From positions 372,001 through 436,000 of the forward strand of contig NZ_JACHYB010000002.1 of the NCBI RefSeq assembly GCF_014192515.1: a DNA stretch of 64,000 bases, in the 5' to 3' direction. Shown here in pieces: positions 47,167-56,593 of the stretch; position 1 is the first letter of the stretch; every line of letters begins with the position of its first letter. Below the pieces are notes generated by a model. The model was given only the letters and a program-made list of their open reading frames with translations, was not told the origin of the DNA and did not search any database. The stretch comes from Microbacter margulisiae. GTDB taxonomy: Bacteria; Bacteroidota; Bacteroidia; Bacteroidales; Paludibacteraceae. Both the position numbers and the translations under genes were made by a program.

Positions 47167-49590
47167 TTATAGTTTTACTGATACTCTTCCTCCTGTATAC
47201 ATGACAACTTTATCATACTTTTCAATGGGATTCATGCCCGTTCCCTTATTGTGTGAAACCAATACAATAAGGAACTTGCGCGCTTTAAGCATTCCCGGAA
47301 ATTCACCTTGCCTGCTTCCGATGGTTAAATCTTTTTTTGCATCGTTCCAAGTAAACGTTATGGTGGAATACTTGCCTTTCTGATAATCATAATTGTCGTT
47401 TTCATCTTCGTACAGGGTAAACCGGCCATCGGCGCCAGGGTAAACCCTTATTTCGAGATTATCCCATTTCTTTTGTGTTGCATATTGTACTTTGGGCCCT
47501 ATCGGAACTATCGAGCCTCCCCTCACATACAATGGCATGATATCAATCGGGGTTTCTTTACGGATCGTTTGTCCTCCTTTATAGTTCTCTCCTGTCCAAA
47601 AGTCTATCCAATTAGTGCTCTTGGGCAGGTAAACTTCAGCACTCTTGATCTGACTGAAATCACCAACTTTTATTGTATCGTTTCCTTGAACTTCTTCCTT
47701 TGAATACATCGGTTGAGTGACCGGACAAACCAGAAATGCTTTTCCAAACATGTATTCATTGTTGATATCCAGTGCGTTTTTGTCTTTCGCAAAATCCATG
47801 ACCAATGCCCGCATCATACTCCCCTGATGAGCTGTTACGTTCCATGAAGTAGAATAAATATAGGGCAACAGACTATAACGCAGGTTTATGTATTTATCTA
47901 TGGCATCATATATCACATCTCCTTTTTTCCCAAACTGATATATCTCCCGCGGTGCATCGGTGCCATGTGAACGCATCATGGGACAAAATGCACCGAACTG
48001 AATCCACCGGGTGTATAGTTCACGATAATTGGCATCTTGCAATTTCCGGGGAAACCTTGTAAGGAAGAATCCTCCGATATCACTGTTCCAGTAGGGAATA
48101 CCACACAATGACAAATTTAAACCTGCTGAAATTTGATGCCGCAATGCATTCCATGATGCTGTTACATCTCCTGACCATGTGTTGGCGCCATAGCGTTGCT
48201 GTCCTGCAAACATTGATCGGGTTAGAATGAATACTCTCTTTTCTGAGGAGGTCGAACGTTGCCCTTTGAATATACCTCCTACATGCATTAAAGGGAAAGC
48301 ATTGCGTACTTTGCGAAATGAACCGAGATATGTTTGATCATCAAAGTCGGAAGGTTTAACGTCTAAATGATCGGGCTCTGATGAATCCAACCACCATCCG
48401 TCTATCCCTAATGAGAAGAGGTCTTTATTCAGAAAGTTCCAAAATATCTTACGTGCTTCCGGATTGTATGCATCATAGACTCTGACTCCCGAAGGGTGGC
48501 TCATATCCGGAGGCCAAGCATCAGTTGCAGATAACGGCCAGGTTTTAAAATCCAGCAGCATACCCTTTTTATTTAAAACCTCATATTGTTTTGTCTTGGG
48601 TCCAAACGATGCCCACACGGAAATAATCATATGGGCATGCATGGCATGAATTTCATTTACCATTTCTTGGGGATGGGGAAAGTTGGGATTAAGGAATTCC
48701 ATTGCATTCCAATGTGAATTGTCTCCCCAGTATTGCCAGTCCTGAATGATCCCATCCAACGGAACGCCAAGCTCCCGGTATCGTTTTACGACTCCTACTA
48801 TTTCAGCCTGGCTCTTATAGCGTTCCCTGCTTTGCCAATATCCGTAAGTCCATAAGGGTAACATGGGTACTTGTCCGGTTAAATCCCTCATTTGTGCCAC
48901 CACGCCGTGGGCGTTTCCTCCGTACATAAAATAATAATCAATACACTTGCCTACATCCGATTTGAATGTTGTACTGTCCGGGTTATCGACAAATAGCGTT
49001 GGTGAATAATTATCCCAGTACAACCCATAGCCTTTTTCCGATAGAAAATAGGGGATATAGTCATCGGTATTGCCCTGAATCATGTGTAATATATCATTAC
49101 GTTGATTCATTTTGCCTTGTTGCTGTTGCCCCAACCCGTAAATAGCTTCACCTTTATCTAACACAAATGATTGCCCTACGGTATAGGTTTTTACACCGGC
49201 ATCGTTGAACCTGGCAAATGAAATGCCTGCCTCTTTTTCCCTTAATAATGATTTTCCTGTTGCGGTTAAAAAAGAGATACTCCCACTTTTTAGGTTTAAC
49301 GCTACTTGTACTTCTTTGCTTCTTAAAACGAGCTCATTTCCTGATTGATGTATGGTAAATACAGTCTCTTGGGGAGATTCGATGACTGAAAGGCTTTTCT
49401 TTGTAAAAGTGCTCCCTGATGGCCATTTTAATATCCTTACTGTTGATGGAGTATAATATTGTATCTCGACTTCAATAGTATTTACTTCTGTCTTGATCCC
49501 ATTTTTTATCCGTTGATAGGGTTGTCCCTTGCAAATCATGCTAAGCGCAAAAAAAAGGGACAACAATGCATAAATACGGTGTATGTTCAT
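47167..49590 (-). CDS. GH31 alpha-xylosidase-like enzyme
   Basis: 807 residues with a signal peptide (MNIHRIYALLSLFFALSM). It is a paralogue of the downstream gene but without the PA14 insert: WTYGYWQSRERY leads directly from the N-domain. Nucleophile D402 is in WWLDSSEPDH and acid/base D475 in NTWSGDVTASW. The EP-to-SSEPD change after the nucleophile and a longer loop near 345-375 set it apart from its neighbour. Alpha-xylosidase is the likely activity; alpha-glucosidase cannot be excluded. Confidence 0.9.
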   Translation of the reverse strand: MNIHRIYALLSLFFALSMICKGQPYQRIKNGIKTEVNTIEVEIQYYTPSTVRILKWPSGSTFTKKSLSVIESPQETVFTIHQSGNELVLRSKEVQVALNLKSGSISFLTATGKSLLREKEAGISFARFNDAGVKTYTVGQSFVLDKGEAIYGLGQQQQGKMNQRNDILHMIQGNTDDYIPYFLSEKGYGLYWDNYSPTLFVDNPDSTTFKSDVGKCIDYYFMYGGNAHGVVAQMRDLTGQVPMLPLWTYGYWQSRERYKSQAEIVGVVKRYRELGVPLDGIIQDWQYWGDNSHWNAMEFLNPNFPHPQEMVNEIHAMHAHMIISVWASFGPKTKQYEVLNKKGMLLDFKTWPLSATDAWPPDMSHPSGVRVYDAYNPEARKIFWNFLNKDLFSLGIDGWWLDSSEPDHLDVKPSDFDDQTYLGSFRKVRNAFPLMHVGGIFKGQRSTSSEKRVFILTRSMFAGQQRYGANTWSGDVTASWNALRHQISAGLNLSLCGIPYWNSDIGGFFLTRFPRKLQDANYRELYTRWIQFGAFCPMMRSHGTDAPREIYQFGKKGDVIYDAIDKYINLRYSLLPYIYSTSWNVTAHQGSMMRALVMDFAKDKNALDINNEYMFGKAFLVCPVTQPMYSKEEVQGNDTIKVGDFSQIKSAEVYLPKSTNWIDFWTGENYKGGQTIRKETPIDIMPLYVRGGSIVPIGPKVQYATQKKWDNLEIRVYPGADGRFTLYEDENDNYDYQKGKYSTITFTWNDAKKDLTIGSRQGEFPGMLKARKFLIVLVSHNKGTGMNPIEKYDKVVMYTGGRVSVKL

Positions 49591-49633
49591 TTTGCTAAAT
49601 TATTTAATTGATTTCTAATATCATAGTTTATTC

Positions 49634-49789
49634 TTATTGCTGGTTTTGATTGTTTAGCATTGGATTTCCACCAGCAATAATTGAATAAATTGCAGTCCCA
49701 ATGTCTTTTTTCCATGCTAGGAATTCTGCTTGGGTTCGTTGATAGGGATTAAAATTATTCACTACTTTAATAACTACATGTTTTTCCAT
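49634..49789 (-). CDS. Small hypothetical ORF between GH29 and GH31
   Basis: A 51-codon frame starting 7 bases after the GH29 stop and ending 43 bases before GH31. It begins MEKHVVIKVVNNFNPYQRTQ and ends NPMLNNQNQQ. There is no signal peptide and no family I recognise. Tight spacing on the same strand favours a real gene; its small size and lack of homology recall weaken that. An in-frame ATG nine codons earlier, inside the GH29 3' end, is a less likely start. Confidence 0.4.
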   Translation of the reverse strand: MEKHVVIKVVNNFNPYQRTQAEFLAWKKDIGTAIYSIIAGGNPMLNNQNQQ

Positions 49790-49796
49790 AAAATCC

Positions 49797-51572
49797 TCAT
49801 TCGATTTTAAACACAACTGATGTCGCGAAAGGCATTTCCGCCGGACAGACGATCATAAGACCGTCGGCGTCCTGTTTCCATTGCAGTTTGCCACTGTATC
49901 CTAGCAGATTCACTGTTTTGACCGGTTTACTCAGGTATTTGGCATCTGTACCGAGTGATTTGATTTTCAACTGTGTACCAGGAGTTGGTACAATCATGCA
50001 AAACGCGTATAGAGCCCCGTTTTCACCTACTGTAAAACGAAAATCCCGGGAATCAAACTTGAAATTTGCTTGCTTACGTCCTAACGCCCCTCCCGGAAGC
50101 ATCTTTAACTTGCCATTGACCTGCTCCCCTTCGCCAGGAATGACCCAGGCATGGCTTCCGTAAACCGCCTCTCCATTCCGGCGCATCCAAACGCCAACTT
50201 TCTTCAACATCTTTAGACAGTCTTCATCCAATGATCCATCCGGGCGTATAGGGATAGATATTGCTGCATTCCCATCTCGAGCTATGGCTTCAATGATATA
50301 ACGGATCATCATTCCCGAATCATAAGTGATTCCAGGTTCATAAAACCAATCACCAACTGGCGCTTCCGCAATCCACGGCTGATCTGTTTTGATGTCGGCA
50401 GGAATGCCAAACTCTTCGGTATTCACTGTACCGTTGGTCTTTTTACGGAACTTCACAATACTGAAAGTATTTACTTTACCACGGCGCTGGAGCGTACGGT
50501 TATAATAATCGGCCATAACCAGCTGCATAGCATTAGCTTTAAGTCCAGTGCCAGTACCATTGCCTGTGAAGGGTCCTTGAACCGTACCGTCTGTATAAAT
50601 GAAGTCGGGATCATAATGTTCAACAACATCCATAATCCGCAACGCCCACCTTGTAGCATACCATCTGGCGTAATTCAGGTGATTCGTAAATATGCCTGCC
50701 GGCGGAGGTGACCATCCTGAATAAGCAGCCTTGATCACCCCCTTGTATTCACGCAGGTCTATACCGTAAAGTAAACGGGGATCATATCCTTCCCACCATT
50801 TGCCCTTGCCGTCGGCAAGTGTAAGGTTGCCGTCGTAAGGAATCCCTTTCTTAGGGCCTACCGTATCAGAACCGAAAGCGGTTTGCCACCACCACCAGGT
50901 GTATTCATGATGGAAAGAAACACCGAAATGCATACCATCGACACGACAGGCTTTTGCCCATTCACCGATCAAATCGAGCTTCGGTCCGATATTAACAGAA
51001 TTCCAAGGCTGATAACGAGAGTTCCACAAATCAAAATTATCGTGATGCACACCCTGGATAATTAGGAAGCGGGCGCCGGCATCCTGATATATCTTCGTAA
51101 GTTTGGCAGGATCAAGCTTGGTAGGGTTCCAATCATGCAGAACTTCCATATAGCCCGCCACAGATGGATGTCCGTACATTTTGAGATGATTTTGATATGC
51201 CAATGTGCCTTGTTTATACATATTCCGTGCATACCAGTCGCCGCTTTCACCCGCCGATTGCGGACCAAAGTGAACCCAAATACCGAACTTCGCTTCGCGA
51301 AGCCATGACGGCACGCCGGGATAATTCTTCTCTATGGATTCCCAGGTCGGTTTGAACGGCCCGGGAGTGATAGGAATATTCAGCTTCATTTCAGGAAACG
51401 TTTTCCAGTCACCCATCGGGACGCTGTTGAGTGGCTTCTTTGCTGGAATCGCAGGAAACGGGGGAAGCAAATACGGTTCAACCGTCGATTTTGTCTGCGC
51501 TATCTTTTTTTGGGCGCTTAATTCAAAAGAGATTATTACTGCCAAAAACAATGCCATTAATATTCGTTTCAT
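49797..51572 (-). CDS. GH29 alpha-L-fucosidase-like, divergent
   Basis: 591 residues with a signal peptide (MKRILMALFLAVIISFELSA). It shares the GH29 frame: FGIWVHFGPQSAGESGDWYA, QGVHHDNFDLW and the nucleophile D328 in FIYTDGTVQGP. It is about 70 residues longer than the other GH29 here, with an N-terminal Pro-rich stretch (34-52) and an insert around 245-290 (GKGKWWEGYDPRLLYG). Fucose or L-galactose removal is inferred. It stands 158 bases downstream of the GH43 pair. Confidence 0.88.
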   Translation of the reverse strand: MKRILMALFLAVIISFELSAQKKIAQTKSTVEPYLLPPFPAIPAKKPLNSVPMGDWKTFPEMKLNIPITPGPFKPTWESIEKNYPGVPSWLREAKFGIWVHFGPQSAGESGDWYARNMYKQGTLAYQNHLKMYGHPSVAGYMEVLHDWNPTKLDPAKLTKIYQDAGARFLIIQGVHHDNFDLWNSRYQPWNSVNIGPKLDLIGEWAKACRVDGMHFGVSFHHEYTWWWWQTAFGSDTVGPKKGIPYDGNLTLADGKGKWWEGYDPRLLYGIDLREYKGVIKAAYSGWSPPPAGIFTNHLNYARWYATRWALRIMDVVEHYDPDFIYTDGTVQGPFTGNGTGTGLKANAMQLVMADYYNRTLQRRGKVNTFSIVKFRKKTNGTVNTEEFGIPADIKTDQPWIAEAPVGDWFYEPGITYDSGMMIRYIIEAIARDGNAAISIPIRPDGSLDEDCLKMLKKVGVWMRRNGEAVYGSHAWVIPGEGEQVNGKLKMLPGGALGRKQANFKFDSRDFRFTVGENGALYAFCMIVPTPGTQLKIKSLGTDAKYLSKPVKTVNLLGYSGKLQWKQDADGLMIVCPAEMPFATSVVFKIE

Positions 51573-51604
51573 CGTTGATTCAATATTTAGTTTTGTTTTT
51601 TAAA

Positions 51605-51730
51605 TTATATCTTAATTTCAACACTACCAAGCTTATCATTTAGTGGCAAGCCAATTCCTTCATGCGCTAATATTATTGGGTTGAAGGTACCGTTGAGAAT
51701 TCCAATACCATCTTTAATCCGCAGAAATAT
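51605..51730 (-). pseudogene. Possible gene-tail remnant after the GH43 gene
   Basis: Right after the GH43 stop at 51731, in the same frame, 41 codons stay open to a TAA at 51605. The product has protein-like composition (GILNGTFNPIILAHEGIGLP, then LGSVEIKI) but no start codon and no similarity to the CBM6 domain that ends the GH43. It may be the 3' end of a gene lost between the GH43 and GH29 genes. An open run of this length can arise by chance. Confidence 0.3.
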
Positions 51731-53107
51731 TCACCTTTCATGATTTTGCAGGCTATTAAACTGCCACCATCTAAAGTTGAATAAATTGCCTTGACCGCCT
51801 CTGAAAACAAAGTATAGATCGTGTATACCCTTTGCGTTTTTCACCTTACAAGACTTGACTCTCCAATCCTGCCAGCCACCACTGTTTTTAACAGGACAAA
51901 CTCCTAACAACATACCGGTAATACTATCCTCATGAATTTCAATTTTTCCACCTCTGGAAGCCGACGCAACATTGGCTTCAAACCATTTGGCTCTTTTTGT
52001 CTCAAAATTCACACCTTTCACTTTTATATAGTCACCGTTATTAATATCAGTTACATACATATTTCCTCTGCTTTCCTTTTTGGTTTTAATACCGGATTCC
52101 CACGCAATTGTTGCCGCTTCTGTACGAATAAAAGGATTTAGAGACCCAAGTTGTTGCACCCCTTTTGCTGACCACCAGGGCAACTCAGGAATAGTGCCAT
52201 CAGGCTTATATTTGAATTCTTCGACACAGACCGAACGTCGTTCTCGATGTTTGTCAGTCAATTGATAATTCAAATAATAATTAAATCCAAACACATAGGA
52301 ATGCCCCTTATACTCAATAATACCTGGATGATTGCCAGACGATTTCGGAGTCGGTTTCATGATATAACCTTTGTACTCCCATGGCCCGGTAGGAGTGTTA
52401 CTCATAGCATAACCAATGCCTTCAGGGCAGCATGTAGAAGCATATGCCAAATAGTAATGCCCATCTCTCCCGTAAAACCAGGGACCCTCCTGATAATTCT
52501 TTGGTATGGAAGCCACCTGGACAACCTGGCCTGAATAGGAAACCATATCCTTGTTTAGTTTCACATAATATAAGTCCGGGTTTCCCCAATATAAATAGGC
52601 CTGACCATCATGATCGATAAAAACCGTTGGATCAATATCATTCCATAGATGATTTGTTTCAATCAACCTCCTGCCTAAAGGATCTCTAAAGGGGCCGTAA
52701 GGGCTATCTGCAACCAATACTCCAATTCCATTCCCATGCATCGGACAATAAAGATAAAATTTACCATTTCGCTCAATACACTGCGGTGCCCAAGCTCCAT
52801 TATCATGGTTTACCCACCTGAAATCCCTCAATGATGCGACAGCTCCATGGTCGGTCCAATTTACCATATCTGTAGAAGTATAAAGCAGCCAATTCAACAT
52901 TTTAAAACCATTGGCATCGTCTTCGTCATGACTGGTGTAAAGAAAGACAGTGTCGTGATATACCATCGGTGCAGGATCTGCTGTGAATCTCGTTTGGATG
53001 ATTGGATTGTCAGCATAACATTTCGTCACTAACGCTGTTACGGCAACAATAATGACATTTAAAACAAGTCTAATAGTCAATTGTGTGGTTAATGTTTTCA
53101 TATCCAT
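51731..53107 (-). CDS. GH43 enzyme with CBM6 domain
   Basis: 458 residues from the ATG at 53107 (MDMKTLTTQLTIRLVLNVII, signal peptide); an ATG at 53137 would overlap the upstream gene. The propeller has FTADPAPMVYHDTVFLYTSH (base), LWNDIDPTVFIDHDGQ (pKa modulator) and NYQEGPWFYGRDG (acid). A C-terminal CBM6-like domain starts near TEAATIAWESG and ends LFNFRWWQF. It resembles the GH43 subfamily of xylan exo-enzymes. It is the paralogue of the gene 11 bases upstream but lacks that gene's extra ~128-residue segment. Confidence 0.9.
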   Translation of the reverse strand: MDMKTLTTQLTIRLVLNVIIVAVTALVTKCYADNPIIQTRFTADPAPMVYHDTVFLYTSHDEDDANGFKMLNWLLYTSTDMVNWTDHGAVASLRDFRWVNHDNGAWAPQCIERNGKFYLYCPMHGNGIGVLVADSPYGPFRDPLGRRLIETNHLWNDIDPTVFIDHDGQAYLYWGNPDLYYVKLNKDMVSYSGQVVQVASIPKNYQEGPWFYGRDGHYYLAYASTCCPEGIGYAMSNTPTGPWEYKGYIMKPTPKSSGNHPGIIEYKGHSYVFGFNYYLNYQLTDKHRERRSVCVEEFKYKPDGTIPELPWWSAKGVQQLGSLNPFIRTEAATIAWESGIKTKKESRGNMYVTDINNGDYIKVKGVNFETKRAKWFEANVASASRGGKIEIHEDSITGMLLGVCPVKNSGGWQDWRVKSCKVKNAKGIHDLYFVFRGGQGNLFNFRWWQFNSLQNHER

Positions 53108-53118
53108 ATTATTTTGAT

Positions 53119-54906
53119 TTATTTGAATTTCCACCAATTAAAATTGAATAAACTGCCTTGACCACCTTTGAAAACAAAGTACAGATCATGTATTCCTTTT
53201 TCTTTTTTGACTTTACAGGATTGAATAGTCCAATTTTGCCAGCCATTGTTATTTTTAACAGGGCAAACTCCCAAGAAAGTACCAGAAAGACTATCTAAAT
53301 AAATTTCTATGTTTCCACCATCGGAGGCTGATGCGACGCTAGCATCAAACGATTTGGCTCCTTTGGCAAAATCAACACTACGAACTTTGATATAATCTCC
53401 ATTATGAATATTCGTAACATATACACCAGTATTTTTGTTCGATGAGGTTTTAACGCCTACCTCCCACGCAATCGTCGAAGCAGCCTGACGGATATAAGGA
53501 TTTAAATGGGCTACACTCTTGATGACTCCTGCTTTCGTTGGGATAATTCGAGGAATTGTTCCATCAGGATTATAGTTAAAAGGTTCAACACAAATCGATC
53601 GGTCAAAGCCTCCTCCTCCCGAAAGAGCCCCGTTGTGATAAAAGAAATAAGAGTGACCCTTAAAGTTAATGATACCCGAATGGTTGGTGAAGGCTCCACC
53701 TGCCTTAATTACAGACATAATGGTATCTCTATAAATCCAGGGGCCTGTCGGACCAGTACTGGTCGAATAGGCGATATGTTCGGGTACGCCACCAGCTGAA
53801 TATACCATATAGTATAGGCCGTTACGTTTATAAAACCATGGGCCTTCTTCATACGTTGTATATCTTTTACCTGTGCTATTAATCGCCTTTTTAATTTCGG
53901 AGACAAACCCATCTTTTTTATCCGCAGGAATCGGCTGAATGCCAAAACTTGCATCATAAGACATCATGTCTTTATTAAGTTTCACATACCAAAGATCAGA
54001 ATTCCCCCACGTAAGATAGGCCTGTTTTGTATTATCAGTAACAACCGTAGGATTAATATTGCCTTCACCACAGTGTTGCGTGATCAATGGCTTGCCCACC
54101 AAATCAGTGAATGGACCTATGGCGTCGTTCCCAACCGCAACTCCAATAACTTTATTATTGGTATTTTTATCTATCGCGCTGACATACCAGTAATATTTGT
54201 TATCAGCATCATTTTTAATAGTTTGCGATGCCAGTCCATTAATGGATTTTGCCCAGGCGAAAGTCTTTTTAGCATTGATAATACGGAGTTTAAAGCTTTT
54301 ATCGGTCAACGGGACTTTTACAATGCCAACCTTCCGGTCATATGAAATCATATCTTTATTCAATTTAACATAACAAAGATTTGGATTACCCCAGTATAGG
54401 TAGGCCTGCCCATCGTTGTCAATAAATACGGTTGGATCAATATCTCCAAAACCACTAAAAATCAGAGGTTTTCCAAGAGGATCAACAAATGGGCCATAGG
54501 GACTATTAGAAACCAGCACACCAATTCCGTGCATATGTATTGGACAATACATAAAGAACTTTCCATTACGCTCAATACACTGGGGAGCCCAAGCTCCATT
54601 TGTTGGCGCCCAGCTAAAACTTTTAAGTGAGGCTACTCTGCCATGATCTGTCCAGTTAACCATATCAGTTGACGTATATAGGCGCCAATCTATCATTGTA
54701 AACCAGGTAGAACTATCCTCATCATGATCCGCATATAAATATACCGTGTCATGATAAACCATCGGAGCCGGGTCTGCTGTAAATCTTGTTTGAATAATCG
54801 GATTATCAGCATACGACTTACTCGCTACAGTTACTGAAGCAATCATCATCACACCCAAGATAAATTTAAAAGCTGCAGACTTTGTTATTGATTTATTTAG
54901 GATCAT
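53119..54906 (-). CDS. GH43+CBM6 enzyme with an internal duplicated propeller segment
   Basis: 595 residues with a signal-like N-terminus (to about residue 33). Catalytic candidates are D45 (FTADPAPMVY), D157 (GDIDPTVF) and E354 (EEGPWFYK). Residues about 115-190 recur at about 236-318: GKPLIFSGFGDIDPTVFIDN aligns with GKPLITQHCGEGNINPTVVT, and both copies end in YVKLNKDM(I/M)SYD. The second copy has N285 where the first has D157. The tandem neighbour lacks the repeat, so about 128 residues were inserted by internal duplication. A CBM6-like domain ends the protein (FNFNWWKF). The xylan-debranching role is inferred from family and neighbours. Confidence 0.9.
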   Translation of the reverse strand: MILNKSITKSAAFKFILGVMMIASVTVASKSYADNPIIQTRFTADPAPMVYHDTVYLYADHDEDSSTWFTMIDWRLYTSTDMVNWTDHGRVASLKSFSWAPTNGAWAPQCIERNGKFFMYCPIHMHGIGVLVSNSPYGPFVDPLGKPLIFSGFGDIDPTVFIDNDGQAYLYWGNPNLCYVKLNKDMISYDRKVGIVKVPLTDKSFKLRIINAKKTFAWAKSINGLASQTIKNDADNKYYWYVSAIDKNTNNKVIGVAVGNDAIGPFTDLVGKPLITQHCGEGNINPTVVTDNTKQAYLTWGNSDLWYVKLNKDMMSYDASFGIQPIPADKKDGFVSEIKKAINSTGKRYTTYEEGPWFYKRNGLYYMVYSAGGVPEHIAYSTSTGPTGPWIYRDTIMSVIKAGGAFTNHSGIINFKGHSYFFYHNGALSGGGGFDRSICVEPFNYNPDGTIPRIIPTKAGVIKSVAHLNPYIRQAASTIAWEVGVKTSSNKNTGVYVTNIHNGDYIKVRSVDFAKGAKSFDASVASASDGGNIEIYLDSLSGTFLGVCPVKNNNGWQNWTIQSCKVKKEKGIHDLYFVFKGGQGSLFNFNWWKFK

Positions 54907-55231
54907 ATCATTCTATTTTACTAAAAATCTATCAATTACGAAGGAATACCCTAATGATTGGAAGTATTTTCCGTACAATGCTTACTCTTCTTTTCAAAAT
55001 TCACAAACACCATTATGTATAACAAAGCCAAGCAAAAACCTTTCTTCTTTCTTTGGATACTATTTCTACATCCGCTATTTTCAACACACAGAAACCTGTT
55101 AAAGCTCACACTCACAACCTAAACTCTCTTTGTTTCTTATGCATAAGAGGCCCACAATCTTGGCAATTGTTTCTCTCTGTCATCATGAACTTCCTAAAGA
55201 CTCATCATATTTGGACATAAATAAGGAACCA
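54907..55231. other. Longest gap inside the PUL, with a palindrome
   Basis: 325 AT-rich bases between the GH27 stop and the GH43 start. A perfect 14-bp palindrome, TCTTATGCATAAGA, lies at 55135-55148, about 230 bases before the GH43 ATG. No TAnnTTTG box, terminator or coding sequence is convincing here. It may hold a promoter I cannot recognise. Confidence 0.4.
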
Positions 55232-56455
55232 TCATTTCTTTTTTATTTGTTTTGAAAGATATACCATTAGAACATCATGGGAAGGAACCGTGCCTTTTAA
55301 TGCTTTCTGGGTTGTTCCCATCGCTTTGTTGGTCCATAAATCCACAATAGCATACCGTTGTGTATTGGCATTTAGTTCCCGGTTGGATAACGTGTCTTTT
55401 ACTACATTTGCTTTCCAGTCAAAATCGATAGCTTTAGGTTCAGCCGCCCGGTTCAGGAAACAGATAGCCCAGTCTCCACCTTCCAACGGTTTCATCCATG
55501 TTTCCACGCTGTCTTTAACTTCATAGCGCAATGCCTGTATCCCCAATGAATCCTGGTCGACGGCAATGACACCCCGGTTGGTTAAGATATCACGGGTCTC
55601 TTCGCTCATGTGGCGCAGGTCATTTCCTGCGATAAGGGGAGCGGCAAGCATAGCCCACATGGAAAAATGGGCACGGTCTTCATTAACCGGCATACCATTG
55701 CCCACTTCGAGCATGTCCGGGTCATTCCAATGTCCCGGCCCTGCATATTGGCGCAAGTTGACTTCTTTGTCGATGATTTGTGTAAATCCCAGCGGAGCCC
55801 ATCCATGTGGATTGGGTTTAATGTACCAGCCACGTCCGATATCGGTGGTAGTGCGCCATAATTCGGCAATGGGAGCTCCCCATAGCCAAGGCTGGTTGGT
55901 TCCCCATTCACACATGCTGAATACAATCGGACGGTGTGTGGCAGCCAATGCTTTGCTCATCGTGGTGTAGGCTTCCCTGGCATTGATTCCTTCCGTGTTG
56001 CACCAGTCGTATTTTAAATAATCTACTCCCCATGAAGCATACGTAAGTGCATCCTGGTATTCATGCCCCCGGGTTCCCGGATATCCGGCACAGGTTTTTG
56101 TACCGGCACAGTTGTAAATGCCAAACTTTAATCCTTTGGAATGGATGTAATCGCCGAGGGCTTTCATCCCATCGGGAAACTTTTTAGGATCTGCCTGTAA
56201 ATTCTGGAGTGAATCACGTGTTGGAGAGAGCCAGCAATCATCAAGTACCAGATACTTGTATCCTGCATCGCGCATACCGGAAGAGACCATGGCATCGGCC
56301 ATTTCCTTGATCATCTTTTCGTTGATGTTACAAGCAAATGTATTCCAACTGTTCCAACCCATGGGCGGCGTCAGGGCGAGCCCGGGATATTTCTGTGCCA
56401 AAGCTGCTGAGGCAACTACTGCAAAAAATAAAAATGTAAATGTGAGTTTTTTCAT
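55232..56455 (-). CDS. GH27 alpha-galactosidase (or beta-L-arabinopyranosidase)
   Basis: 407 residues with a signal peptide (cleavage after ALA, residue 20). The barrel starts LTPPMGWNSWNTF; YLVLDDCW is near 68-75; the nucleophile is D150 in YLKYDWCNTEG, and the acid/base is D205 in ELWRTTTDIGRGW. The C-terminal beta domain ends SHDVLMVYLSK. Removes terminal alpha-galactose; some GH27 members cleave beta-L-arabinopyranose, which has the same ring configuration, and the sequence alone does not decide. A 325-base gap separates it from the GH43 pair. Confidence 0.92.
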   Translation of the reverse strand: MKKLTFTFLFFAVVASAALAQKYPGLALTPPMGWNSWNTFACNINEKMIKEMADAMVSSGMRDAGYKYLVLDDCWLSPTRDSLQNLQADPKKFPDGMKALGDYIHSKGLKFGIYNCAGTKTCAGYPGTRGHEYQDALTYASWGVDYLKYDWCNTEGINAREAYTTMSKALAATHRPIVFSMCEWGTNQPWLWGAPIAELWRTTTDIGRGWYIKPNPHGWAPLGFTQIIDKEVNLRQYAGPGHWNDPDMLEVGNGMPVNEDRAHFSMWAMLAAPLIAGNDLRHMSEETRDILTNRGVIAVDQDSLGIQALRYEVKDSVETWMKPLEGGDWAICFLNRAAEPKAIDFDWKANVVKDTLSNRELNANTQRYAIVDLWTNKAMGTTQKALKGTVPSHDVLMVYLSKQIKKK

Positions 56456-56593
56456 AATTGATAAGTGATTTTTCTGAATCTCTGTTGAATGCTTGTTTTA
56501 CAAATGACCAATAAAAGGGAATCATCTAAAATTAGAAACAATCGCAGATAGGTATTTTTTAATGACAGTTTTAATATTTCATTATCGTAACAA

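Noticed and set aside
55180..55231. Short MMVPYLCPNM frame overlapping the GH27 stop
   Set aside because: Only 13 codons, no resemblance to a known protein and no sign of translation.
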